Positions 38,587 to 49,946 of a stretch of 64,000 bases of DNA are shown here, piece after piece. Origin of the DNA: Cycas panzhihuaensis (lineage: Eukaryota > Cycadophyta); contig CM041465.1 of assembly GCA_023213395.1 (NCBI GenBank), positions 191,463,741 to 191,527,740 on the forward strand. The letters are read 5' to 3'. Both the position numbers and the translations under genes were made by a program. The notes under the pieces were generated by a model. That model had not been told where the DNA came from and ran no database searches. It was given only the letters and a program-made list of their open reading frames with translations. Within the stretch, counting starts at the first letter, position 1. Each line of letters opens with the position of its first letter.

Positions 38587-40440
38587 CTCCCCCTTAATAT
38601 TTAATGTTTTCAATTTATAATCTTTAAATCTTCAACTTTAGTTTTCAAATCTTCATATTTTCCCTATATACTAGAATCTAGAAACCTGTATTAAATTGCA
38701 TTAAATTAAATAAAGTTGTATCACTTGTAACTTGTAAATTTATCAACGTTATGCTTTTCTCCTATGAACAATTAACTTGTATCCAACTATAGTCATTTGT
38801 GATCACTAATGATCGACTATAATGAACACATTTATAAAACTTATATAGTAATCATGAATTAACCAAATAACCAATCTTAATTTTATGACTTTTACTTCCA
38901 TATTTATATAAAGTGTTCTCCTTAACAACTTCATATCTTCATCTATAAAGTTATAATTAATCAACTATATCAACCTGTCATCTCAATAATATCATGAGTA
39001 AAATGATTATTGATGTCTATACAAAATAACAATCAATATACTAAAATATATAGGTTACTAGCTATTGTAATAGTTAGTTTTATATGATGTGTTTTATATA
39101 TGTGATTTATTAGAAAATAAAATAATACTTAGCTATTATGTAAATTGCTATTACAACAATAGTATAAAATCTCATCTCTTGTATATGAGAATAATAACAT
39201 AATCAATATGTTGAGTAAGAGTAGTTTATGAGATATTTTCTTGCCTCTTATATACAAGATAACCTTGTATACTATCTCTATCAATGCACACGTTAGCAAC
39301 TTCCTTCTAGTAACCATTAAATAAAACATCAAGGAGTAAATTAATCATCTAAATATACTAACTCTAAAACATAGTATATCACCTAGCCAAGTCAAGTTAG
39401 TTGTAATAAGGTAATATAAATAATGTGTTCCAATGCCTCATGTCATATATGATAAGTTAGACATATATTTGATATCAACTGGACTCCTCAATAATTGATT
39501 TTAGTGTTGAGTAAACAATATATGGGACTTCTTCTCTATGTATCATAAACAAGTGAAAAAAATATCAACATATCAACAACCAACTTTTCAATATTAATTG
39601 GAAATAAATTGGGCCATTCATTAACATAATCAAGTGGTGTGAACAATCATCATTCAAATAAGTATGTAATAAACTATGTGATCATTGTATTAGATTAGTA
39701 TTGTACACCATTAGATCAAATGTATTAAGTACTAAGGGGGATTTTTATCATATTCAGTATATATCAAATTTTCACATTAAATAATGTCCTATATCATCAA
39801 ATTTTCATAAGTTTTAAGCCTTAAATTGTCATAAATGAGTATTTATTTATTCATTTTAAACTAAAATTTACTTTTTCTTTCTTTATCTATCAAAAATATC
39901 ATCATCATAATCTTAAGAACCTTTAAAAGTATCATAAAATACCAAAACAAATTTGAAAAAACTCAAAAAATACATCTTTTATGAAGTAAAAAATACTTTA
40001 CTTAACTTTACCCATTAAAATATCCATGATATGATCTCTAATATATGCCTTGTGACCACTCATTTTGATTGTCTCAAAAGTATCTTTTCAATGTAATTGA
40101 TGGTTTAAAAAGCAAGCTCTTGGATGAAAAGTTATGACTAAAAAAGTGTTAGTATATCTTGAAAAAGTATGCACCCCTTTAGAAAATTCATTTAGCTCTT
40201 TTTTGAGTGGGCCACTAGTTACGTGATGTCCTCTTTATGACCATTTACTTAAATAAAGAGGGCTAGTAAAACTTAAAATATATCTAATTAAATTAAATCT
40301 AAAATTAATATTACAGAAATAATTAAATTTCCTTTATCAAACTTTGAGGTATGCACATGTTTAGAGTCTAAACATTTAAAAAAAAATAATTTAATTTACC
40401 TATATAGGTACAAAAATTTCTTTTGCCTTTGTGTGTGGCC
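38587..40440 (-). mobile_element. Second copy of C-family internal sequence
   Basis: It matches, in order, 9068-9120, 21829-23100 and 27134-27650, that is the interior of C without insertions A and D. It therefore serves as an empty-site control for both insertions. No 5' LTR of this copy is found further right before unrelated elements begin, so it is truncated. Confidence 0.7.
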
Positions 40441-40539
40441 TGTAACTCAATTAAATATGATTAAACAAGCTAGCTATCATATGGTATGTGGTGGTGTCCC
40501 CTCTACGATTACGATGTTCTCATCTTTGCATTTTTATGT

Positions 40540-41300
40540 AGTAGGATTCACAACTTACATGCTTGGCCCCTTTTATTTAAATTCTTATCTCTTGAATAAT
40601 GCCACATGATCACCTGGATCTATGGATCCATCGAATTTGAGGCTTGAAAATATTAAATCACTTTGCATGATAATGTGTGAGTTGTACTCACTTGATTTCC
40701 TCCACCTGATACCCCACTTTGTCCCCCTACAATTTGTGCATTACTGTCGTTGTACCTCCTATGCTGTTAGTTGGACTTGCCATTGGTAGCTTAAAAAGAG
40801 GATTTATTATATAGCTTAGAGTTTGAATTTCTAACAAATGATGATTCAAAGCTTGTTTAGCTACACTATATATTCCTAATTCAATGGAATTTTCTTTTGG
40901 CATTAGTGTTTCTTCTTTTGCAAAATCTTGCTAACCATTCCCTTTGACATACATTACTTGTAATGATTCCTCTTTTACAGGATCCTCTTCTAATACACAC
41001 CTCTGATCATTTTCTTCTTTTACCTACATCTTAGTTATGCCTAGAATTTGCTCCTTCTCCTTGTCCTTATTTCTCAACTTTCTCCTCTTTGTCAAGTGTG
41101 CAGATGGTCACCTCTTCACTTGCTTCCTTTGTGTAATTATAAATCTAAGTCTGTGTATTCCTATTTAAATTCTTTCTCTTTCCCAATGTTCCCCTCGATC
41201 ACAATATGATTTAGCTTCTACCCTAGGTGACATAGAAGAGGACCCAAAATTTTTACTTGGTCTTGCCTATCGTAATCATCTATGTTTCAAAATGATAACG
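40540..41300 (-). pseudogene. gag: Ty3/gypsy-like gag scrap
   Basis: On the minus strand SLKFDGSIDPGDHVALFKR is readable at about 40591-40647, matching the conserved start of the plant gypsy gag domain (KFDG-x-x-DP-x-x-H). Upstream in the same direction (40660-41050) lies a glutamate- and lysine-rich region with stops (for example KEENDQRCVLEEDPVKEESL). This is a different superfamily from the copia elements around it. No gypsy pol or LTR is recognisable, so only this end survives, possibly fused to the C-family copy on its left. Confidence 0.5.
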
Positions 41301-41799
41301 GAACTAATGTGTGCTTCTACCTATCAACATGCATAAGTAAGCATAAGAGGCCACAATGTCTAAATGCTATTTAATCACATATTTTAAATACAGTGATTTT
41401 GCGAGGTAAAAAACCACAATCATTTTATTATGATGGGTTGCTCTAGTCCTCTCATAATCAAAGGCAACTTGAAATAGTACAGACAACCTCTAAAATAATA
41501 TATAACAAGTACAAATATATAGGTAGACTACGTTCTGTATAAGGTAGCAATGTTCTTTCTACTCTATTCACTAAATGTCCTTCTACATTTATATTTTATC
41601 TTTTGTAACTGCAACTAAGATTGGTTGCAACCATTCCTTTATCAAATAAATTACATTAATTTAGTTGCAACTAATTTGACCCACACATAGACATTAGGAC
41701 CCTCGATACTGTTATGGGTAAGGAACATAATTAAAGTATCTAGTATGACTATAGACCCATCAAATGAGTGAAGAACTAGAAGTCAATATGTAAGTCATG
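41301..41799. other. Unrecognised stretch
   Basis: Nothing identifiable. Its right end may be integrase C-terminal or linker sequence of fragment I, but no motif proves it. Confidence 0.45.
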
Positions 41800-42256
41800 C
41801 TCTTATAGTTAACACCATTTACTCCCATGAACCAAATTCTTTTGTCAAGGTAAAGAAGAATCCTCAATAGCTAGCTTCAATGGAAGAAGAATATAATTTT
41901 ATAATGAAAAATAGAAGTTGGGATTTACTTCCACTACCTCGAGGGAAAAACCTAATTAATTATAAGTGGGTCTATAAAATGCAGTTCTGAGTTGATGGTG
42001 AGTGGAAAAGTTTAAGGCTAAACTTGTTACCTAAGGTTTTAAGTACGAAGAAGGGATAGATTATGATGAGACATTTGCACCTATCTCAAAGATGACTACA
42101 ATTAGAATGATCCTTTTGATTACAACTAAATTTAGATGGGGGACACATTAGATGGATGTGAAGTTTACACTCCATAATGGAGAATTAAAAGAGAAGATTT
42201 ACATGGTACAACCTCCTAGTTTTGTTAAGTAGGGATGTGAGACGTTTATGTGTCAT
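41800..42256 (+). pseudogene. pol: copia reverse-transcriptase fragment I
   Basis: The plus-strand frame reads the N-terminal half of copia RT: a degenerate SMEEEYNFIMKNRSWDLLPL (about 41878), INYKWVYK (about 41956), [11 protein letters not shown] (about 42052), MDVKFTLHNGELKEKIYMVQ (about 42153) and PPSFVK. Stops lie where the family has Trp and Gln. It ends at about CETFMCHLC, directly before the LTR that begins at 42260, so the rest of RT, including YVDD, is missing. The likely explanation is that element H inserted here. Confidence 0.85.
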
Positions 42257-42259
42257 TTG

Positions 42260-42773
42260 TGTTAGAATAATGTTATCTTTTCATGTATTAATATTATCTT
42301 TTAATAAGGTTCCTTTTATAAAGTTACTTTATATAGTAATTAATTGTATAGTTCATTGAAATGGACAACCACCCATTTCAATGAACCTCTATCTTCCTTA
42401 ATAATCTCTCTTCCTAGATTTTAGGAGGTTAGTCAAGTTGGTCAAGGTTGCTAATGTTGGTCAAATTGATGACGTGTAAGCTGTATGTATAATAGGCTGG
42501 CATCAATAAAGAGGGAGGATGAGATCCTCACCAATATCATCACTATAATATATATTAAAATTTTATATGTATTACTATATTTTAGGAGGTAGTTTTTTTA
42601 TCCCCACTAGGGGGGTTTTTCACTTGTTAAATGTGGCGTACCTGTGTTAATTTATTTGGAGATCTATAGTATAATGTGTTACTATTAATTATTTGAAGAT
42701 TTCCATATTTATATTTTTATTACTGCAAATGTTTATCAATACCTGTGAATATTAATTTAACCCTCTCTCTAAT
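42260..42773 (+). repeat. Putative 5' LTR of element H
   Basis: It starts TGTTAGAATAATG right after RT fragment I and ends CTCTCTCTAA/TA directly before TGGTATCAGAGC. Typical LTR content is present: AATAAAG (42506-42512) and a late T/A-rich part. No second copy is in the window, so the exact edges are provisional and a solo LTR remains possible. Confidence 0.65.
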
Positions 42774-42774
42774 A

Positions 42775-42790
42775 TGGTATCAGAGCAGGG
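42775..42790 (+). other. Primer-binding site of H
   Basis: TGGTATCAGAGCAGGG exactly matches the plant initiator-tRNA-Met type site, the best preserved on the plus strand in this window. Confidence 0.9.
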
Positions 42791-44321
42791 TATCTGATCA
42801 ATATGATATCACAGGATTCAAAATTTTTTTAAAACAAAAATCAGAAGTAGAAATAGTAACATGTTTATATCAAATCGTCTCACACAAGTTATTTTTCACA
42901 AAAGAAAATTTCTAAAATAAATAAAATCAGAATATATACTTTATTAGAATGAAAAAGTACTCAAAAGTTTTATTATTATATAAATAAAATTATATATCGT
43001 TAAGGGTTTGAGTAAGACCAAAATATTTACATAAATTGAATAGGCATAAGGGCATCAAAAACCCTATTATAGTTGCTCACCATGGCTTAATTATCCATCC
43101 CTCATCTATATGCTAACCCTACCAGATAACAAGGTTGCTCCATTTTCTCCCTCTACTCTACATTTGATTTGAAGAAGGATTTCAGAGTAGTAGGTAGCCA
43201 AAACTCCAACTAAGGCTTGAACTCTAGAATAGTTCGTTGTGATTCCTAAAATGAAGCATTGAAATCCTGTAATATGAAGAAGAATAAGAATGCAGGCACA
43301 CATAAAAATAAAAATAAAAATAAATAAATAAAACCCATTTGAGAAATTTCCATAGAAGCTTAAAAGGTGCTTCTATAATTATAGAAATATCTATCTCCTC
43401 TGATGGTTTAGTTGTTGCTATGGTGATGGAAAGGTTGTATGGCATGCTGCTTATGAGTTGTAATCTTTAGTCAAGGAAGTTGGAACTACTTCAAAAAGTG
43501 GAGTTAGCCTGAAAATAATGTGGCTTCCAGTTTCACACTTTCCTATCACTGTTGATTATTACTATCATCTATATTTTTAGTGTCCATTGCCCTTCTTTGC
43601 CTTTGGTTATTTTTCTTCTGTATATCTATAGCTCTACCATTGATCTGACAAATCCTAATATTTTCTTGGGATACAAATCCCTTTTTAAGTAGGATAAGAA
43701 ACATAGACTCTTAGAGAGCTCTTTGGTTTTGAATGTTGGTTAATTTATGGTCAGACAATCTCCAACCTTGTCTTCATCGACAAACAACATCTATGCCTCA
43801 TTTTCTTCATCGAAATATAGCATTCTTTCCTTTAAGATCATTCATAAAAATCCTAGTTTCAATTGCGGTAGAGTATTGCTAGCGCCTTTGGAAAACCCAT
43901 TTTTCTTCTTTATCTTTACAATCACCTTGCACATAAACAAAGGGAAAAATAAGATGAAGCCCTAAAAATTAGGGTTTATAAATGTGCAAATACCAAAATC
44001 CTATATATTTTCGTGAAATTTTTTAATATTTGTAAAAATATTAAAATTTATTTAAACCCTTTTTTGGGCCCACCAACTATTAATATTTTGTTTTTTATAT
44101 TATTTAAATTTGATTAAATTATATTATAAGCTAATTTCAGGTCTTCCATGTGCCAACCCTCTATTCATCAACTCATTGGTCACATCAGCCTCCCATATGA
44201 CCTCATTGCAAATTTAAAAGGGGCTTAACCCCTATTTCAAACATTTTTTTATTTTTTATTTTATAAAAAATGGTGTACATGTGTCTTTTTCCTAATAACT
44301 TTATCATACATAGTCCAAATT
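42791..44321 (+). other. Leader of H, left of insertion E
   Basis: No domain is readable on either strand. Short frames (for example plus 43747-43965, minus 43106-43303) lack motifs. The sequence stops at the AAATT duplication of E and would resume at 56332. Confidence 0.5.
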
Positions 44322-44685
44322 TGTTAAAGTATGGAGAATAGAGCAAAGCATGTGAACATACAAATTAAAATAATATTCAAGCCATATTGAGATTACATAT
44401 TGTAAACATCATTGTATTAAGCCATCTTGGAAGAGAGTACATTGAAATTCCTTTGATGAAGGTGATGTTAAAGAACACCAGGGTTTTGCACTCCATAAAA
44501 TATATACTTGGGAAGGAGGAGGAAATCTTCCTCAACCTCCAAAACTTAAAGTAATATAAAATAATAACTTAACATTAAACTAATAACAATGCATAATAAA
44601 ATAATCTCATCTTAACTTACCATGAAGATGTATGTATTCACATGTTCTTAAGGTGGGAGTTAAGTGAGGGACATTAACCCCAACA
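44322..44685 (-). repeat. 3' LTR of element E
   Basis: TGTTAAAGTATGG to CCCCAACA, 364 bases, about 87 percent identical by eye to the right copy, including a 6-base extra segment near 44400. Confidence 0.95.
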
Positions 44686-44699
44686 TACTCTCCCTTAAT

Positions 44700-45391
44700 A
44701 TTCATCACTTCTTCTTTAGTTTCTCTTTGAATTTGTGGTACAAATGCTTTAGGTATACTTTGACAAGGTGATTATACTCATGTCCTTTGGCTTCATCATC
44801 TTTGAAGTGGTTAATAGCTTACATCATTATCCTTTTTATGTGGTCTTTAATAAAATATAGTTCAAGTGTAGATGCGACTTGTTTTAAATGAATAGAATTA
44901 TCTTCAACTTTGACTTTATCCTTTTCAGGAGAGTCAATTAAGTCAAATGCACATATAGTCTCAAATGTAGTAATGTGATTATTAGTTTCAATAGAATCTT
45001 CAACATTATATATAACATTAGACTTTTCATTAACAAACACTTTCTCTATCATCTGTCTCATAAAAAACACATCATCAATATAGTCAAATTTATTTAAATC
45101 TAAAATTTCTCCACCACAAAGTGAGTTTAGGGTATCCTAAACTGATTTCATTGTGGTTAAATCACTAACATTAGTGAATACATCATTATTTAGTGTATAA
45201 AAGATCAGAGCTAAGGACTCATTATCTTTCTTTAAGTTTTATCTAAAGTTAGGTTCATTCTTAAGATAACCATCACTTACATAATACCATAAATTATTTG
45301 TAATGAGATGGGTTTCTAAAATATATTTCCAAATATGAAAGTTAGTCTCATCAAATATGGGAAACCTTAAGTTATCTTCATTCATTATCAT
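44700..45391 (-). pseudogene. gag: Element E gag-like ORF
   Basis: The ATG at 45391 opens MIMNEDNLRFPIFDETNFHI, then W-x-x-x-L-E-T-H-L and LWYYVSDG, the N-terminal pattern of copia gag (FDG-T-N-F-x-x-W, then a D-G turn). The stop at about 45240 is followed in frame by LALIFYTLNNDVF and a stop where SVWDTL is expected (about 45140), also gag-like. The following 200 residues (acidic, with FMRQMIEKVFVNEKSNV) are not gag that I know. No zinc knuckle and no pol follow before the polypurine tract. F inserted 6 bases upstream of this ATG. Confidence 0.75.
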
Positions 45392-45397
45392 TGTAAT

Positions 45398-45732
45398 TGA
45401 TGGAGCCGGAGGAGCAGAGCAGGACATCACGACGTTCTCATCTTGAGTACAACGGCAATTTCCATAGAGTGGCGGTGTTAATAAAAACCAGGGAGGTATT
45501 CCCAACCCTTAAATAGAGAATTCGGGGAGGCGTCGGGCGCTATCACCCTAGCTGCATAACAATTAAGGTTAGTTTGAAAAAATATAAAAAATAAATAACG
45601 GTGATACGTACCTCACATGAGTGGTCGGTCCGGGCTGCTGCTGAACGGTTCAAGGTGCCCTAGGGGCCCTCAAAGGTGGCTTTGAGGGGCCCTAAGCGCT
45701 CTAGTGCATGTACATTGGGATTATTCCCAACA
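45398..45732 (-). repeat. 3' LTR of element F
   Basis: TGATGGAGCC to TTCCCAACA. It differs from the 5' copy at about 10 scattered positions, mostly transitions, plus one replaced block of about 15 bases (45635-45652 against 53762-53777). Confidence 0.97.
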
Positions 45733-45744
45733 TTCTCCCCCATA

Positions 45745-47548
45745 AGCCTAATGTGTATGACTCCTAAATCATCTCTGAACTTTTCAAACTTGATTTTCCC
45801 CAAGGCCTTTGTAAAATATCCATTGTTTGATCTTGATTGCTACAATAAGTCAACTCTATCTACGCTTGTACAAGTTCCGAATAAAGTGGTATTGAGTTTC
45901 AATGTGCTTTGTTCGCCATGGAATCTTGGATTTTGGTCATTTGAATAGCGCTCGATTGTCACACCAAATTTTAGTGGGGCCTTGCTTAATTTGAAAATCC
46001 TGTAAGAGTCTTCTTAACCGATTGATTCACGGGCACCTAACACTGCTGCGGCTTTATATTCTACTTCACCGTGGATAAGGAAAGCGGTATTTTGTTTCTT
46101 TGTACTCCAAGCTACTAAATGCATAACCAGAAGTAGATTTTCTATCATCAATATCACCAGCCCAATCTGAATCTGTGTAACCCGTTAACTGAAACTCGGA
46201 TGTAGGTTTGTAGTATAGTCCAAAGTCTGAAGTCCCTTTAAGGTATCTGAGGATTCTTTTAGTAGCTTGCCAATGAGATGTCTTTGGATCCTGCATAAAT
46301 CTAGATACAACACTTACAGAATATGTTATATCAGGTCGAGTAGAGGTTAAATAAAGTAGGCTACCAATCAGTTGTCTATAGTGAGTGGGATCAACAGAAG
46401 TTGAGTCATCTGTCTTAGAGAGTTTAATTCCAATTTCTGCTAGTATTGACAATGGTTTCTGATTTGTCATATTAAATCTTTGTAGAAGGTCTAATATATA
46501 TTTACGTTGAGATATAAATATTCCTTGTTTATCTTGCCATACTTCCAATCCTAGGAAATAGTGCATAAGACCTAAGTCTGTCATTTCGAATTCCTTGCAC
46601 ATAGCTTCTTTAAATTGACTTAAAAGTTGGGAGTCATTTCCGGTATAAATTAAGTCATCTACGTAAAGTCCTACGATCAATATCGAATTTCCTTTAATTT
46701 TGGTATATAGGTTTGGATCTGCTTGAGATCTTTCAAACCCTTGATCTTTAAGATATGTGTCTATACGGGAATACCAAGCCCTAGGTGCTTGTTTTAGGCC
46801 ATATAATGCTTTCTTTAACTTGTACACTTTATTTTCTTCCCCCCTGACTTCAAAATCGAGGGGTTGAGAGACATAGATATCTTCTTGGATATAACCATTT
46901 AAGAAAGCACTTTTTACGTCCATTTGATAAACAGGCCAACCCATTTGGGCGGCTAAACTTATTATCATGCGAACTGATTCCATTCTAGCAACTGGGGCAA
47001 ACGTTTCAGTATAGTCTATGCCTTCTCTTTGGGCATATCCATTGGCAACTAAACGAGCTTTATATTTATCAATTGATCCATCAGAGTGGAACTTAGTCTT
47101 ATAAACCCATTTGGTTCCAATGGCTTTCTTTCTTGGTGGTAAGTCTACAAGTTCCCAAGTATCATTTTTAACGATAGATTTATATTCCTCTTGCATGGCT
47201 TTTTGCCAGCACTCATGTTGATTAGCCTCACCAAAGGTTTGAGGCTCATGACTTTCAAGTAACTTACTCATTAGAGCAAAGTTAACTTTGTGTGAACGTG
47301 TAGATCTTCGATTGTTATCTAATATATTTCCTAAGTCATGATTGCGTTGAACCCATTTGGGTAGTGGATGTGATGGTGGTTGAGGTGATGTTGTTTCCCT
47401 AGTGGTTTCCGGAGAGTTTCTCCACATAGGAGGCACATATTTGGATGTATTTGATGCATTAACCTTAATGGTAATGTCTTTCTGTTGTTTGTGATTATTT
47501 TAATAGTAGGTGTCTTCTTGAAATTTGACATCCCTACTTAGTATAACT
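45745..47548 (-). pseudogene. pol: Element F reverse transcriptase and RNase H
   Basis: One open frame covers 46066-47436. It holds the linker, then RT with WELVDLPPRKKAIGTKWVYK (about 47150), EGIDYTETFAPVARM (about 47000), MDVKSAFLNGYIQEDIYV (about 46910), [12 protein letters not shown] (about 46790), the catalytic box YVDDL (46651-46665) and TRPDITYSVSVVSRF (about 46320). RNase H keeps GYTDSDWAGD and RKSTSGYAF (about 46110-46170), then shifts frame. STKKQNTA and GEVEYKAAA follow in the next phase (46035-46110), and TKALGKIKFEKFRDDLG ends it near 45765. A stop lies at about 46010. RT itself looks catalytically complete, but the protein is truncated in RNase H. Confidence 0.95.
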
Positions 47549-47550
47549 TT

Positions 47551-48740
47551 TCAGGATTTGGGATCATAAACTTTGTAAGATTTTGATGATTCACTATATC
47601 CAATAAAGATACATTTTACACTATGATCATCTAATTTGGTTCTTCTTTGGTCAGGGACGTGGGCATAGGCTAAACAGCCAAATACCTTAAGGTGACGGAT
47701 ACTAGGTTTATAACCTGTCCACGCTTCTTCTGGTGTCTTCCCCCTAACGACTTTTGTGGAACATCGATTAAGTAAGTAGACTGCGGTATGGACTGCTTCA
47801 GCCCAAAATTCATGGCCTAAGTTTTTATCTTTAAGCATACAACGTGCCATTTCTACGATAGTTCTATTTTTCCTTTCAGCTACACCGTTTTGTTGTGGGG
47901 TGTAGGGGTTAGTATGTTGTCGCCTAATCCCATGTTGGATACAGTAATCCTTAAAGATATTAGAGGTAAATTCTCCCCCATTATCTGATCTTAAGGAGAG
48001 GATATGATATCCACTTTGTCGCTCAACGAAGGTTTTGAAGTCAACAAAGTGGTCGAAAGCATCATATTTGTATTTGAGAAAGAACACCCAAGTCTTTCTT
48101 GTAAAGTCATCAATAAATGTAAGGAAATATTTGGCACCGCTAGGAAGGGAGTGGCCATTGGGCCACAAATATCCGTGTATACGAGTTGAAGAGGCGGATG
48201 CGATGGCTAAAGTCTAGAAAACTTTCTCTATGATGTTTTCCAAGAAGGCATCCTTCACACAACTCTTTGTTAACATCAATAGGGGGTAAGCCATTAACCA
48301 TATCTAATCTTTTCATAAGGGCTAAACTTGTATAATTAAGGTGACCGAAACGTCAATGCCATATGTCACTATCCATAGTAGTTGTGGTTCTAAGGGCATA
48401 TGTTTCTGAGGGGGTGATAGTAAGTTTAAATAAACGATCTTTAGTCATGATACCCCTAGCAACAATAGCTTCATTTTGTCGTTTGTCTTTGATGACACAT
48501 TCGCCGTTGTCAAAAATTATTTTATAGTCTTGTCCCATCATCTGTCCTACCGAGAGTAAGTTTTTCCTTAAAGCAGGGACATATAGAACATCATTTAAAT
48601 ATTTATATTCACCACTATCAGTCAATAAGGCAATGTTACCTTTTCCAATCGATTGGTGAGAAGTGTTATCTCCAAACATAATAGACCCTTTCTTATTTGT
48701 ATCCAAAGTTTGAAATAATTGTTCTTTATGGGTCATGTGG
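47551..48740 (-). pseudogene. pol: Element F protease C-part, GAG-pre-integrase and integrase
   Basis: The frame 48353-48736 carries the protease body after the active site (LFGDN-type turn, YVPALRKNLLSVGQ). GAG-pre-integrase reads WH, a TGA, RFGHLNYTS and C-x2-C (48220-48360). Integrase starts with TDICGP in one phase (about 48165) and continues as TFIDDFTRKTWVFFLKYK in the 47551-48168 frame after a one-base shift. The catalytic residues SDNGGEF (about 47985) and PQQNGVAERKNRT (about 47875) are intact, so all three acids are present. It ends YDPKS with TGA at 47551. Confidence 0.95.
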
Positions 48741-49946
48741 GTGGAACAACCTAATCAATGTACCAACTATCATCCTCTTCATCCTGGTTTGAAAAACTAG
48801 ATAGAAATAACCTATTGTTGATTTTAGATTCTGATGTATTTGACACATGTCCTCTAGAGGGTGGTCCATGTTTGGAAAAACACTTATCTTCAGTGTGACC
48901 ATTTCTACGACAATAAGTGCAATATAGTTGATCTCTTTTTCCATAACTAAGATTTCGATTCCTTGGTGGAGAGCGATCAAGGTTGAAAGGTCTCCCCCTT
49001 TCCTCATAGAATTGAGTATGATTATTTCTTGGTTGGTCACGATAGTTTTGAGGTGTTCTAGAATGTTGTGGGTTCCCATGACAATGTGGACAACAAGAAT
49101 GATTTTCAACTTGTCTTCGTTGGTTTGGGTTTCTTTGAGTGTTCGAATGTCTTTGAGAGTTTTCATGTTGTGGGGGTCGTCCTTGTCTATTATGAGGAGC
49201 TTGGTATCGAGGAGGATTTTGTCTAGGTTCATTTCTAGGGTTTTCATCTTTTCTCCTTAAAGGGGATTCATTTTGTTTTGAGGTGCCATCTTGAGAGTTA
49301 GGTTGAATGTTGGCCTTTGTAGCAAAGGCATATTCTAAAGTTTCATTGGCAGCTTATTGCTCTTCTATGGACATGAGCATAGCAGTAAGTTGTTCTATTT
49401 TGAGGGTACTTAGGTCTTTAGATACACTAATACTAGTAGCTACCATCTCAAAGCGTCTAACGACTCCTACACATCGAAGGATCCATTCAACAACTCTTTG
49501 TTCGGTTAAGGTGTCCCCAAGGGACCTCATTTGGTTAACTATATCTTGAATCTTGGTCATAAATTCAGTTATTGATTCATGAGGCATCATACGTAAATTT
49601 TCGAACTTACTTCTTAAGTTTTGTAGTTTAGAGGACGCAGCCCCTTCGTATATAAGCTGTAAAGTATCCCAAGCCTCTTTGGACTTAATGGATTCACTAA
49701 CTCGTGGGAAAACATGATCTTCCAAAGCGCAAAAGATAAGGGCTAAGGCTTCATTATCTTTTTGATATTTTCTTTGTATGTAGCTTTTTCAGTATCAGTT
49801 GGATTTGATCCTAAGTCATTGTAACCATTTCTCACTATATCCCACATTTCATTTGCTATGAGGATGGGCCTCATCCTCCTACTCCAGTTAAGAAAATTAT
49901 TTCCATCAAATTTAGGAATAATCATATTCCCAAAACTAGACGTCAT
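48741..49946 (-). pseudogene. gag: Element F gag and start of protease
   Basis: I chose the ATG at 49946 (MTSSFGNMIIPKFDGNNFLN) because the copia gag N-terminal pattern FDG-x-N-x-x-x-W starts right after it. The upstream in-frame ATG at 50078 adds only non-conserved residues. A one-base shift in an A run at about 49758 moves the frame to LALIFCALEDHVFP. A TAA at 49351 breaks the end of the central domain (ESITEFMTKIQDIVNQM is intact). A basic, asparagine-rich tail leads to a perfect knuckle C-TY-C-RRNG-H-TEDK-C (about 48885-48925). At the protease active site one base is lost after WYID, destroying the DSG triad (about 48753). The 173-codon frame at 48726-49247 is a shadow. Confidence 0.93.

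Noticed and set aside
48726-49247. A 173-codon minus-strand frame in F gag
   Set aside because: The true gag phase is the neighbouring one, which carries the basic tail and the intact C-x2-C-x4-H-x4-C knuckle. This frame is its shadow.
48004-49549. Plus-strand frames opposite F gag and integrase (48004-48189, 48928-49260, 49307-49549)
   Set aside because: They are antisense to well-supported gag and integrase coding and have no motifs of their own.
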